64,000 bases of DNA from Phytophthora colocasiae. Lineage: Eukaryota > Oomycota > Peronosporomycetes > Peronosporales > Peronosporaceae. The stretch spans positions 186,001 through 250,000 of the forward strand of contig JAGKQI010000053.1 in the NCBI GenBank assembly GCA_018806915.1. Direction: 5' to 3'. The notes beneath the pieces were generated by a model that was not told the origin of the DNA, searched no databases, and saw only the letters and a list, made by a program, of their open reading frames with translations. The position numbers and the translations under genes were made by a program. Below are positions 30,385 through 39,646 of the stretch, piece after piece (the first letter of the stretch is position 1; every line of letters begins with the position of its first letter).

Positions 30385-33111
30385 ATGTCCATGAGTCGAG
30401 GGGCGTCTGCACATATGCCGTTGTCCGTCGGAGGTCTGGCAATGATTGCCCAAGGTGCTGAAGCCGGAGGAATGCTCGCCGGAGAGTCTATGGGAATCCA
30501 CGTGACACGAACGCTGATGCCGGTGAAGTCGGAGCCTGAAGACTTCGAGATGTTGGAAGAGAAGCCGGAGTTTCCGGAAGTGAAGTCCGAGAGACAGTTG
30601 TCTACCAGAAATTCTGTGCAAGATTCTGTTCACCGGACGCCGGAAGCCCCATCATCGTCCGCCTCGAGTCGTGGGAGAAGCCACCAGAGCAGGCATCAGA
30701 GTCTGAAGAGCGAGGATCGCCAGAAAGTGTCTTCCAGACGCCTGAGTTCCGTTGTGTCAAGCCACACACGAAGTTCCCAGAGATCAGGCCCAGCGCAGAT
30801 CGAACTGAACGCTATGCGGCAGCAACAGGTATGGCAGCGTCGAATGGAACAGGAGCAGAAGGAATTTCTGGCCAGAGAACGTCTGGAATCCATGGAGCGT
30901 GAACGTCGACGTGAACAACAGGAACTTGATACGCGCCAGCAGATCCAGACACTTACCGACCGACTACTCGAATCTGAGAGCGCCAGACTGGAAGCCCAGA
31001 GACGCGCGGATGACTTGGAAGAACGTCGGAATCAAGCGTCAGAGTCCAATCTCAAGTACCATTCAAAATCGTCTGAGAGACAGGTGTCCGATGAACAAGT
31101 TTCTGGTGAACAGTTTTCCGACGTACAGCGTCTGGAGACCGAGTTTTCAGATCGCTGGAAACAACGGGAAGCCGAGGCCGAAGCCGAACGTGCGCGTTGG
31201 GCAGACGAGCTGAAACGTGACTGGATTTCGCAAATGGAGACCTTACGACAGCGGGTGCACGACGTGGAGTCGGAGCGCGACAGGGAGCGGGAAAGTTCCC
31301 AGAACATGCAGCGTTTCCAGGCCGCAGAATTGAGGAACCTTCGTGCAACATTGTCCCAAGTTCAAGGGGTCGCCCACCCTGAAGTAGCAACTTCAAGTCG
31401 GATCCCCGGTGAACATGACCCTAAACCGGCAACCGGACTTCTGGTGAACAGTCGGGATACGGAGGATTGCACACCTGGGGTTAGGGGATCAGAAAGAGTC
31501 GCCAGTAGGGGTAGGGTTACACCCATTAAAACGACGGAGGCCTTCCATGCGCCTCTTCCCCTACGGAGATCGACCGAAACCAAGCGCGCGAAGGCTGGAA
31601 GGCATGGCGCGGCCACCGCGGCCGCTACGACGACCCAGACGGCTCAAGCGGCTCTCCTGACCGAGGTCAAGACTGAAGGAAGGCGCCCAGCGACTCCCAG
31701 GCGCGATGGACACCGGAAACCGAGTGAAAGACGCTCCGAAGATGGTCGGGACGCTCCGCGAAAGCCTGGAAGACGCAGGAATGATCCCGATCCGGGCGGA
31801 AGCTCCAGCGATTCAAGCTCGGACCCAAGTGATTCGTCTTCTGATGACTTGGATCCTCCGGAGGTGGTCAACCTGACTTCTGCATCCCAGGGACAAGCTG
31901 GAGCGACCCTGCTGACCATGAGGCCCTTTATAAACTCAAGTATCATCGGAGAATTTGATCCCCAAGCGACATTACGAGAACGGGTTCACTGGTGGGAGCG
32001 CTTCGTGAACATGGCATCTCAGGGAGCATGGACGAACAAGACCCGCATACAGGAACTCAAGCTGAAGCTCCCGGTGTCTGCCAGAGATTGGTTCAACCAG
32101 CTCCCGAAGAGTGTTTCCCGGGACTGGAAGGAATTATCGTCGGAGTTTCGCAGGCGCTATTGCAACGCCCGGTCATCATACTCCGAGAGATATTTCACGA
32201 TGGAAATGAAGAGTTCCGAGACTCCGTTGGACTTCTTTTATCGCCTGAACTCGGCCGCCGGGAAAGCTGAGGTGGACTTCAGAAAATCCTCCAGACGCCT
32301 GGAGAAACACGTTCTGAGGTACATCACCAAGCTGAAGGATGAGCGTCTGAAGATCGCGTTACAAGGCCGGAAGTTCAGGAGTATCTCGGACTTGGAATAC
32401 GCTCTGCAACAGGACGAAGATGTCTGGCGAACTGCTGATCAAGACACTACGACCACCAGACATCGGGATTTCCGAGCGGACAATCTCCCACGCGGACAGT
32501 TTAAGCCGAAGCGTATGGGGAAGACTTACGTCGCCCGAGAAGCAGACCCGAATGCCTCTGACGATGTCGATGCGGACACCAGAACTCAAGAGAAGGATAC
32601 CAGAGCTTCGTCGTCAGAACACGATCGCGAGATGTCTGGTGTACAACCTTCGTCTGGTGTACAATCTGCCTCTCAGGCGCCTGGCGGTGCTGATTGGACT
32701 CAGACTCTGACAAACGAAGTTTATCGGGTCATGGACAACATGGGATGGCGACCGCCGCCCCAGTCTCCCCGAGGATCATCAGGTCAAGACTTCCAGCAGA
32801 CACGTCGCGAAAACCCTGACTACTGGAACAAGTTCTGCGAGAAGTGTCGCCGCTCGGGTCATTCAGAAGAGAGCTGCTGGAGAGACATTGTCTGTGACAG
32901 ATGTCAGGAGAAAGGTCACCCGAGCATAATGTGCCGAGTACCGCCGTGTGAGGTTTGCGGAAAGGTGTACTCTGGGAGACCATGCGAAGACATCAAGACC
33001 CTGGAATCCCTCAAGAAACTAGCCCGTCAAGGTACACTGAAGGACCTGCCGGATCACCTACTGGAGAGACTCCTGGGTGACGAGGCTGACTCTGGGAAAC
33101 AGTTAAACTAG
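30385..33111 (+). CDS. C1 Gag with long N-terminal coiled coil and zinc knuckles
   Basis: 908 residues. Residues ~130-330 are a charged coiled coil (RRMEQEQKEFLARERLESM, QTLTDRLLESESARLEAQ). A Ser/Asp-rich spacer follows, then the capsid-like part (LRERVHWWERFVNMASQG, ELKLKLPVSARDWFNQLP, RYFTMEMKSSETPLDFFYR). Near the C-terminus are CEKCRRSGHSEESC and CDRCQEKGHPSIMC (CX2CX4HX4C), plus a third Cys-rich turn. It ends with TAG directly after the heptamer GTTAAAC. The capsid region resembles the family D gag at 58103-60316. Confidence 0.85.
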   Translation: MSMSRGASAHMPLSVGGLAMIAQGAEAGGMLAGESMGIHVTRTLMPVKSEPEDFEMLEEKPEFPEVKSERQLSTRNSVQDSVHRTPEAPSSSASSRGRSHQSRHQSLKSEDRQKVSSRRLSSVVSSHTRSSQRSGPAQIELNAMRQQQVWQRRMEQEQKEFLARERLESMERERRREQQELDTRQQIQTLTDRLLESESARLEAQRRADDLEERRNQASESNLKYHSKSSERQVSDEQVSGEQFSDVQRLETEFSDRWKQREAEAEAERARWADELKRDWISQMETLRQRVHDVESERDRERESSQNMQRFQAAELRNLRATLSQVQGVAHPEVATSSRIPGEHDPKPATGLLVNSRDTEDCTPGVRGSERVASRGRVTPIKTTEAFHAPLPLRRSTETKRAKAGRHGAATAAATTTQTAQAALLTEVKTEGRRPATPRRDGHRKPSERRSEDGRDAPRKPGRRRNDPDPGGSSSDSSSDPSDSSSDDLDPPEVVNLTSASQGQAGATLLTMRPFINSSIIGEFDPQATLRERVHWWERFVNMASQGAWTNKTRIQELKLKLPVSARDWFNQLPKSVSRDWKELSSEFRRRYCNARSSYSERYFTMEMKSSETPLDFFYRLNSAAGKAEVDFRKSSRRLEKHVLRYITKLKDERLKIALQGRKFRSISDLEYALQQDEDVWRTADQDTTTTRHRDFRADNLPRGQFKPKRMGKTYVAREADPNASDDVDADTRTQEKDTRASSSEHDREMSGVQPSSGVQSASQAPGGADWTQTLTNEVYRVMDNMGWRPPPQSPRGSSGQDFQQTRRENPDYWNKFCEKCRRSGHSEESCWRDIVCDRCQEKGHPSIMCRVPPCEVCGKVYSGRPCEDIKTLESLKKLARQGTLKDLPDHLLERLLGDEADSGKQLN

Positions 33112-33160
33112 CAAGCCCGTCGGATGGGGATCCGAAACGCGCCGGGCAAGGCACACCCCC
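33102..33160 (+). promoter_or_regulatory. -1 ribosomal frameshift signal, gag to pol, C1
   Basis: G TTA AAC at 33102-33108 in the correct phase and directly before the gag TAG (33109-33111). The pol frame (-1) is open from here. A stem follows: TCGGAT/ATCCGA inside GCCCG/CGGGC. GUUAAAC is a known functional slippery sequence in arteriviruses. D1 has the same heptamer-TAG arrangement. Confidence 0.65.
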
Positions 33161-33176
33161 AGAGTTATGTGTTCTA

Positions 33177-36100
33177 GTGTACGTAGGACCGGAGCTGAAA
33201 ACAACCCAACCTAAAAATCAACATTGCATGACCGCTTTAGCTCAAGAATCAGCCATGTCTTCAGAAATTCCGCGTCTGAGAGACAGTTCATCGGACTTTC
33301 CGAGAGACTGTTCACCGGACTTTCCGAGAGACAATGAACCGCCTCTGGACGACACAATCCAGTTTCGTCTAAAAGACGGGGAATGTTATGGCTGGTGGGA
33401 GGATCACTACCCTAATCCTGCAAAGCGTGATGTGGTTATGGTGCATGGCGCTGTCAATGATCATCGGACCAAGATTCTCCTGGACACCGGTGCGACTATC
33501 AACATCCTGAGTTACGACTTTGCGCGTAAGCTCGGACTCAGGCTTAAGTCACACAAACAAACAAGAGTGTCTGGGATGGGAGGAGTTCCGACGTACATTG
33601 GTGCCAGTGCTGAGATCAAGCTGACTCTCGGACCGAGAGTGGTTTACATTGTTGATGTCTGGGTTGCGAATATCGGCGAAGGTATAAACGTGCTATTGGG
33701 AATGGGATTCATGTTCGCTGCTGGTCTGAGGATCAGCGTCCGTGAGGGACTGGTATCTATGCCAGACGAAGTCGTGGTGATGATGTGCAGCTGGGAGCCC
33801 GGTGATCATATCGGCAGGAACAGGTCCATCAGACCAAGTGAAGCTGTGCTTCGGAGACCTGGTGAAGAATTTGTTGTTCGCATTGATTATGGTCCGACGA
33901 ACCCACAACGAGAAGTCGTGTGGGCGGGACGTGGAGATCGTTGGGTGACTCAGCTGATTTATGCAGCCCGGTCATGGCCTGTGGCGGTGCGCGTGGTGAA
34001 CATTTCTGACAAGAATACTTGTGTGAATGAATTTTCTGACGTTGCAAGGATTGTGGAGTATGGATTTTTCCCACGACATGGTCGCTTTGTACGGCCAGGC
34101 TCTGCAGCCTATCGTGACTGGGAAGTTTTGATTCTGGAGAACACTCCGTCACCAGAGACGAAGAGACGTCTGAAGGCCGGAGCTGACTTGGAAGATTTGA
34201 TACCTCAACCTCCGTGTGTGGATCACCCGGTATACCCGTGGCCAACTAAGATATTGCAGCGCCCAAGGCTGGACAATGCTCGAGTACAGTTTGTGAGGCC
34301 TACTTCGGTCCCACGAACAAAACGAGTTCGTTTCGCTTTGGATGTGGCTACGCAGACAGATGACTGGGTGGATGCCGGAAAAGAGGAGACCCGAGATACC
34401 GGTGTGGACACCGGAGATCTGGAAGTGGCATCAGAGAAAACGTCTCCGAAAGACTCTGGAACCACATCTGGAATTTCGAGTAACATGGTCGAGGATGAGG
34501 TCACCCTGAGTGTTTCTGGTGAACTGTCCATGGGAGATGAGGATCCGACAGACTGTTCATGGGACATCCCAATTCAGAGTATGCCAGGCACCCCTGTGGA
34601 AAAGCTCCGAGCCGAGTACGAGCGGTGCATGCGAGTCACGAATGAGGAATTGGATCTAGAACCCGGTGTCTACGTACGGGAAGGAACGGACCTACTTTCT
34701 CAATTACGTGACCAACTGGTTATGCTGCCTGAATTGGAAGATTTGACCCCCGAATGCGACATCGATAAGGCTGACGTCGGAGTACCCGGAAAAACGACAC
34801 CGGAAATGGAGCAGAAACTCAGGGATATCTTGAAGTATCACCGGAAAATCTTTCTGGGAGACGGCAATGCCGCACCTGCCCCGGCACGGGGCGTGGTCTG
34901 TGACTTGGACGTGGGAGACGCTAAACCTGTTGCCCAGCGTCCGAGGTCCGTTGCCCCTCACCTGATGATCAAAGTGTATGAACTGCTGAAGAAGCTCATG
35001 GAGACCGGACTCATCGAGTATTCGACTTCGCCCTGGGCATCACCAATAGTGATTGTCCTCAAGAAGAATGGTGTGGATATACGCATGTGCATTGATTATC
35101 GAGTGGTGAATGGTTTTATCCAGTTGTCGCGTTATCCGTTGCCCCTGATAGACGATCTGTTGATTGGATTTGAGGCAGCACTGTGGTTTATGAGTCTGGA
35201 TATGGCGAGTGGTTTTTGGGCTATTCGAATGACGAAGCGTGCAAGGCTGATCTCAGCGTTCATCTGCCCATTTGGACACTTCCAGTGGGTAAGAATGCCC
35301 TTCGGTCTGAAGAACGCCCCTCTGGTGTACCAGGCTATGCTGGATAACTGCCTGTGGGGGTTTGTGCGATTGTCACCTGAAGAAGAGGCTGACGTTGATC
35401 CTGATGTGTTAGAATTCCTGAAGTTAGAACCCCAGAACTCGGACGTACATGGTCTGATGTCTGGTGAACAACTTCAGAACTCTGATGAACACATGACGGA
35501 GGTTCCGGTGCTCACCGACCAAATGACTGTCTTTCAGAGGAACATCCCAGTCCCGTCCTTCATGGGACCGGTACTCGGCCGAAGTTCTTACATTGACGAC
35601 ATTGCTCATGGGGCGCCCACCTGGGATCAACTTTGTGAAGATCTGAACGCCTTGCTTTTCAGACTCAGATACTGGAACATTTCTGTGAGCTTGCCTAAGA
35701 GCGAGTTCGGGAAGCTGACGATTCCTTATCTGTCACATGAGATCAGTGCTGAAGGACTGAGAGCCACGCCGAAGATCGTCAAAGGAGTGGAAGAATTGCC
35801 GTTCCCGTCGACACTCAAGGGAGTACAGAGTTTCATGGGAAGTCTGAATTACTACAACAAGTTTATCGAAGACTTACCAGTGATCGCTGCTGTGCTCTAC
35901 GAGTTGTCTGATGAACAGATTCGTGCTGGTCGAGATTTGGCTCGAGCTAAGGAAGCCTTTGAGATTCTGAAGCGCAAGATTGTCTCGACACCGTTCCTCA
36001 GACACCCAGATCACACCAGACCCTTTGTTATTATACCTCATGCGAACCCGTGGGCTGCTTCAGCCGTCTTGGGACAGGAGTACGATGGAGTGATACACCC

Positions 36101-36869
36101 CGTACGGTTCACTGGACGTGTGCTGAATGAGGCAGAACTCCGGTATCACATCGCAGAGAAAGAGGTCATAGCGATCCTCAGGGTTCTGGAGAACTTTCGG
36201 GCTCTGGTGAACACGAGTCCCGTGATCACGGTGTACACCAGACATTCAGTGTTGAAATGGCTCCTGTCATCCGGTTCGGCTGATGGTCGGAACGTGAAGT
36301 GGGGATTGAAGTTGTCACATTGGAACTTGGAGGTTCGCAGGATCCAGCGAGATGAAGATGGTCTCCCGGCTATTCTCGGAGCGGGCATCACACCCCGTGA
36401 ACACCTCGATGAGGTCTCTGAAAACCTCATCCCCGTCAAGGGGCGAGTCAAGCCTCCAGCACCCATTAGCGTGGAGATGCTAGAGGCTGATTACCGAGAT
36501 TGTGTTCTGAGTTTTGATGGTGCCGCCAAGACATCCACTCGCCTGGGAAGCTGCGGATGTGTACTCTGGGAGCTCCCGGGGTGGAACATCCTGGAAGCCC
36601 AAGGGTTCGCTCTGAAAGACGTCACTGTGAATGACTCAGAGTACTGTGGTCTGATCAATGGATTGAAGTTAGCTTTGGAACGTGGTATTCGAGACGTGGT
36701 GGTTGTCGGAGACTCTCGTATCGCTATCCAGCAAGCTCAAGGACTGATCAATTGTAATCAGCCGAACCTGCAGCGGAAATTGGCCGAGTTTGAGTCTCTG
36801 AAGATCAAGTTCCAGTCTCTGAAGCTAGTGCACGTGAAGCGTGAGTTCAATCAAGCAGCGGACTATTGA
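33177..36869 (+). CDS. C1 Pol: protease, RT, RNase H and second RNase H
   Basis: The open frame reaches back to the slippery site at 33102. Protease: ILLDTGATINIL at about residue 100, LLGMGFMFAAGL. RT from about residue 600: SPWASPIVIVLKKNGVDIRM, motif A SLDMASGFWAIRM, FGLKNAPLVYQ, active site YIDD (SSYIDDIAHG) separated from the preceding motif by a ~75-residue insertion rich in Ser/Glu. A gypsy-type RNase H follows (HANPWAASAVLGQEY, AEKEVIAILRVLENF). Then comes a second, plant/archaea-like RNase H with acidic residues in SFDGAAK, NDSEYCGLINGLKLAL, GDSRIAI and FNQAAD. It stops at TGA 36867-36869, where the integrase ORF begins in the -1 frame; a single base loss near 36865 probably separates the two. 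Confidence 0.9.
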   Translation: MYVGPELKTTQPKNQHCMTALAQESAMSSEIPRLRDSSSDFPRDCSPDFPRDNEPPLDDTIQFRLKDGECYGWWEDHYPNPAKRDVVMVHGAVNDHRTKILLDTGATINILSYDFARKLGLRLKSHKQTRVSGMGGVPTYIGASAEIKLTLGPRVVYIVDVWVANIGEGINVLLGMGFMFAAGLRISVREGLVSMPDEVVVMMCSWEPGDHIGRNRSIRPSEAVLRRPGEEFVVRIDYGPTNPQREVVWAGRGDRWVTQLIYAARSWPVAVRVVNISDKNTCVNEFSDVARIVEYGFFPRHGRFVRPGSAAYRDWEVLILENTPSPETKRRLKAGADLEDLIPQPPCVDHPVYPWPTKILQRPRLDNARVQFVRPTSVPRTKRVRFALDVATQTDDWVDAGKEETRDTGVDTGDLEVASEKTSPKDSGTTSGISSNMVEDEVTLSVSGELSMGDEDPTDCSWDIPIQSMPGTPVEKLRAEYERCMRVTNEELDLEPGVYVREGTDLLSQLRDQLVMLPELEDLTPECDIDKADVGVPGKTTPEMEQKLRDILKYHRKIFLGDGNAAPAPARGVVCDLDVGDAKPVAQRPRSVAPHLMIKVYELLKKLMETGLIEYSTSPWASPIVIVLKKNGVDIRMCIDYRVVNGFIQLSRYPLPLIDDLLIGFEAALWFMSLDMASGFWAIRMTKRARLISAFICPFGHFQWVRMPFGLKNAPLVYQAMLDNCLWGFVRLSPEEEADVDPDVLEFLKLEPQNSDVHGLMSGEQLQNSDEHMTEVPVLTDQMTVFQRNIPVPSFMGPVLGRSSYIDDIAHGAPTWDQLCEDLNALLFRLRYWNISVSLPKSEFGKLTIPYLSHEISAEGLRATPKIVKGVEELPFPSTLKGVQSFMGSLNYYNKFIEDLPVIAAVLYELSDEQIRAGRDLARAKEAFEILKRKIVSTPFLRHPDHTRPFVIIPHANPWAASAVLGQEYDGVIHPVRFTGRVLNEAELRYHIAEKEVIAILRVLENFRALVNTSPVITVYTRHSVLKWLLSSGSADGRNVKWGLKLSHWNLEVRRIQRDEDGLPAILGAGITPREHLDEVSENLIPVKGRVKPPAPISVEMLEADYRDCVLSFDGAAKTSTRLGSCGCVLWELPGWNILEAQGFALKDVTVNDSEYCGLINGLKLALERGIRDVVVVGDSRIAIQQAQGLINCNQPNLQRKLAEFESLKIKFQSLKLVHVKREFNQAADY

Positions 36870-38839
36870 CGTCCAAGACTCTTGTTCTTGGCGAGTCCTG
36901 GCAGGTCCAAGACCCTGACGAACTGACTCATCTGAAACTGGTGTCCAAGATCCCAGAGAAGTTGATGAAGCCTCCCGAAGGAGTATCTTCTGAAGTTCTG
37001 GACGATGTTCACCAGACCTCTGGTGAACACGATTGTACACCGGAGATGGATGACCCAGGGCCAGAGTCTGCGCCCCTGCCTCATGCGGCCAAGGTGCTTG
37101 TTGCCATCACTCGTGCACGCAATCAGGAAGAAGCAAACCTACCAGATGACGTGGAGGCTCGTGAACCTATGGGTCCACTGAAGTTTCAGGAAGAACGCTG
37201 GCGGCGGATTAAAGTTCACCAGACTCAAGATGTTCATCTGGCAGAACTCATCAAGTTCCTTAAGGGTGACGTGGGAGATCTACCACGACCCCGAGTAAGG
37301 AAGCTTGCCAGGATTGCCGATGATTTCATCTTGGATTCCAGAGACGTTTTGTACCGCCTCAGCCGTGCTACCAGAGAACGTCCGAGAGACATGGTTGATG
37401 AACTCAGACTTGTGGTTCCCAGAGACTTGCATGCTGATATGCTGCACTATGCTCATGGGGATTACCAGGGTGCTCACCAGGGAATCAAACGTACGTTCGA
37501 GAAACTGAGCTCCGAGTTTTACTGGATTGGTATGTACGCTGATGGGGAAAGGTTCGTTAAGGAGTGTATGGACTGTGCAAGTGGCAAGGGGCGTCCCCCG
37601 AATCCTGGACCGTCGCCCGGCAACATCGAGCCCAGTCGACCTTTTGAAGTAGTGTCCATGGATTTCGTGACGCACATGCCAAAGTCCGCCAGAGGCAACA
37701 CGTTCCTGTTGTTGTTCCAAGACATGTTCTCAGGATATGTGATGTGCAAGCCTATGAGTATTACTACGGCTCAAGATGTCGCTGAGGCCTACGAGGAACG
37801 TGTCTTCCGGAACTTCGGAGCTAGTTCCCTGATACGCCATGATCAGGACCCTCGGTTCATGAGTGAAGTGTTCAGGTGTTTCCGGGATCTCCTGGGAAGC
37901 AGACAGCGAGCGACTCTGGCGTACCGTCCCCAGGCGAACGGCCAACAAGAACGGTCTGTTCAGACGGTCGTGCGTGCCATCAAGGCCTACATCGCTGAAG
38001 CTGATCAAAGTGACTGGGATGACCACGCCGAACGTCTGATGTTCGCGTTGAACACATCCTTTGATGCGACCCGTCTGGAAACACCTTTCTTTCTGGTGCA
38101 CGGATGGGATGCTCACGGGACTGTGTCCGCGATGCTTGGTCCAAAGCCTTCTGGTGTACAAGAGCGCACTGCTTATGAGTGGCGTCGAAAGATGCAACGA
38201 GATTACAGCTACGCTCAAGCATGTGCTGAAGAACTTCAGAAGAAGGTCAAGCGAGAGCGTTCTGAAGAACAGACCCGGAAGTGGAAGGAGTTGTCGGAAC
38301 GCCTGAAGTCTGGATTTGCCGTCGGTGATGCCGTGTGGCTATACATCCCCAAGGTACAAACGGGGTTGAGTCGGAAGCTCGCACACATGTGGCATGGTCC
38401 TTTCCGGATTAAAGAGATGTTGGATGATTTTCGTGTGAAACTGAAGGTCGAGGACACCGGGTATCGGGTGAACCCTTGGGTGCACATAAGTCGCCTGAAA
38501 CCGAGAGCCCTGTCTCCCAGAAGACCGACTATGGAACTTGATGTCCATGAGGATGATAACTTTGATGCAGCACTGTTGCCAGAAGACAGTTGGGAGCCCG
38601 ACACCGAGAATGATGAATACGAAGTGGAAAAGATACTAGACACTCGGTGGAGCAAACGTACCAGGACCTTCAAGAGACTTCGCGAATACCTGGTCAAGTG
38701 GAAGGGGTACGACGAGACAGAGTGGCTACCCTTGTCAAAGCTGAACTGTGGCGCTTTGTTATATGAGTTCAATCAGAGCGCACGAGCGCGAGCTCGTTTC
38801 CAGGCAATGCAAGCTGGAGACGATCACCCCAGAGTTTAA
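36866..38839 (+). CDS. C1 integrase with chromodomain
   Basis: Zinc region (HYAHGDYQGAHQG, CMDCASGKG), catalytic core with Asp in SMDFVTHMP, Asp in IRHDQDPRF and Glu in NGQQERSVQ, a GPF-type module (KLAHMWHGPFRIKEM), then a chromodomain (YEVEKILDTRWSKRTRTFK, REYLVKWKGYDETEW). 657 residues without internal stop. The first codon is not ATG; I take this as the continuation of Pol after a 1 nt frameshift. Ends at 38839, about 385 bp before the convergent antisense ORF. Confidence 0.9.
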   Translation: MTSKTLVLGESWQVQDPDELTHLKLVSKIPEKLMKPPEGVSSEVLDDVHQTSGEHDCTPEMDDPGPESAPLPHAAKVLVAITRARNQEEANLPDDVEAREPMGPLKFQEERWRRIKVHQTQDVHLAELIKFLKGDVGDLPRPRVRKLARIADDFILDSRDVLYRLSRATRERPRDMVDELRLVVPRDLHADMLHYAHGDYQGAHQGIKRTFEKLSSEFYWIGMYADGERFVKECMDCASGKGRPPNPGPSPGNIEPSRPFEVVSMDFVTHMPKSARGNTFLLLFQDMFSGYVMCKPMSITTAQDVAEAYEERVFRNFGASSLIRHDQDPRFMSEVFRCFRDLLGSRQRATLAYRPQANGQQERSVQTVVRAIKAYIAEADQSDWDDHAERLMFALNTSFDATRLETPFFLVHGWDAHGTVSAMLGPKPSGVQERTAYEWRRKMQRDYSYAQACAEELQKKVKRERSEEQTRKWKELSERLKSGFAVGDAVWLYIPKVQTGLSRKLAHMWHGPFRIKEMLDDFRVKLKVEDTGYRVNPWVHISRLKPRALSPRRPTMELDVHEDDNFDAALLPEDSWEPDTENDEYEVEKILDTRWSKRTRTFKRLREYLVKWKGYDETEWLPLSKLNCGALLYEFNQSARARARFQAMQAGDDHPRV

Positions 38840-39223
38840 ACTCTAAAACCTATTCTGAAAACTCTGGTGAACAGTGATGTTCACCGGACGATGTATTTCA
38901 GAGATGAGGTGTCTGAGAGACATGTCTTTCGGAAAATGATTTCGGGGATACGTGACTCCCAGAGATGGTGATTGTTATGTGAATTTGTATGGAGATGATT
39001 TTGTGGTTGTGTGTGTATGATGGAATTTTACGAAGTGGATTATGATGATGCTATGAGAAGAGGATTACTGAACGACATGTGAGGATGTTAAAGGAGAAGG
39101 TCGTCGGGGAACTATATTTGGAATTGTTACTACGCTACGATATGCAGACGACAAAGTTGTTCTGGAAGAAGAAGTGTAGTCCCCCGGAGATGTCGTGAAG
39201 AGTACACCAGACTTCTGGTGTAC
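38840..39223. other. Convergent intergenic stretch in C1
   Basis: 384 bp between the ends of pol (plus) and the antisense ORF (minus). No ORF. It contains palindromic pairs of the family C motif (TCTGGTGAACA followed by TGTTCACCGGA near 38865-38890; GTACACCAGAcTTCTGGTGTAC at 39202-39223) and TG-rich sequence. A place to look for poly(A) or 3' end signals of both strands. Confidence 0.5.
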
Positions 39224-39622
39224 TTACTTGAGAGAGACAGGATTTTCGGCGCGTTCAGCGGGCGTCAGAGCTTGTTTCCGGAGATCGGATGGCACGAAAT
39301 CCATCCAGTCCTTGTCGGAAGACGCTGTGGCCCACTGCGTGCGCGCTGGTTCAGCTGCGTCGATAGCCTCAAGCTGCTTGCGCAAGCTCAGGCACTTGGG
39401 ACCTCCGATCTCCCGTGCACGTGGGTCTTGCCAGATCCATGGGCAATATTTGTCCGGAATCTTCCAGATGCCAGGCTCAAACATGAGCGTCTCCGGGAAA
39501 TCCTTGTGCTTCAGAATCTTGGACACAGCCCCTCGGTATTGGCGCAGTAGAGATGCACGTCGGAGCCCACGTTCCTTATGCTGTTCACCGGACAGCAAGT
39601 CATCATCGGGATCCATGATCAC
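39224..39622 (-). CDS. C1 antisense ORF, in-frame continuation after a stop
   Basis: 132 codons in the same frame as the upstream ORF, separated from it by TAA at 39647-39649 plus 24 nt. Contains FEPGIWKIPDKYCPWIWQDP, which resembles LDPYFLHFPTIRDRVYWYPG in the D antisense protein. The TAA is therefore more likely a nonsense change or read-through point than the natural end. Confidence 0.55.
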   Translation of the reverse strand: MIMDPDDDLLSGEQHKERGLRRASLLRQYRGAVSKILKHKDFPETLMFEPGIWKIPDKYCPWIWQDPRAREIGGPKCLSLRKQLEAIDAAEPARTQWATASSDKDWMDFVPSDLRKQALTPAERAENPVSLK

Positions 39623-39646
39623 CCAGTGAGTACGTTCCCACAGCGC

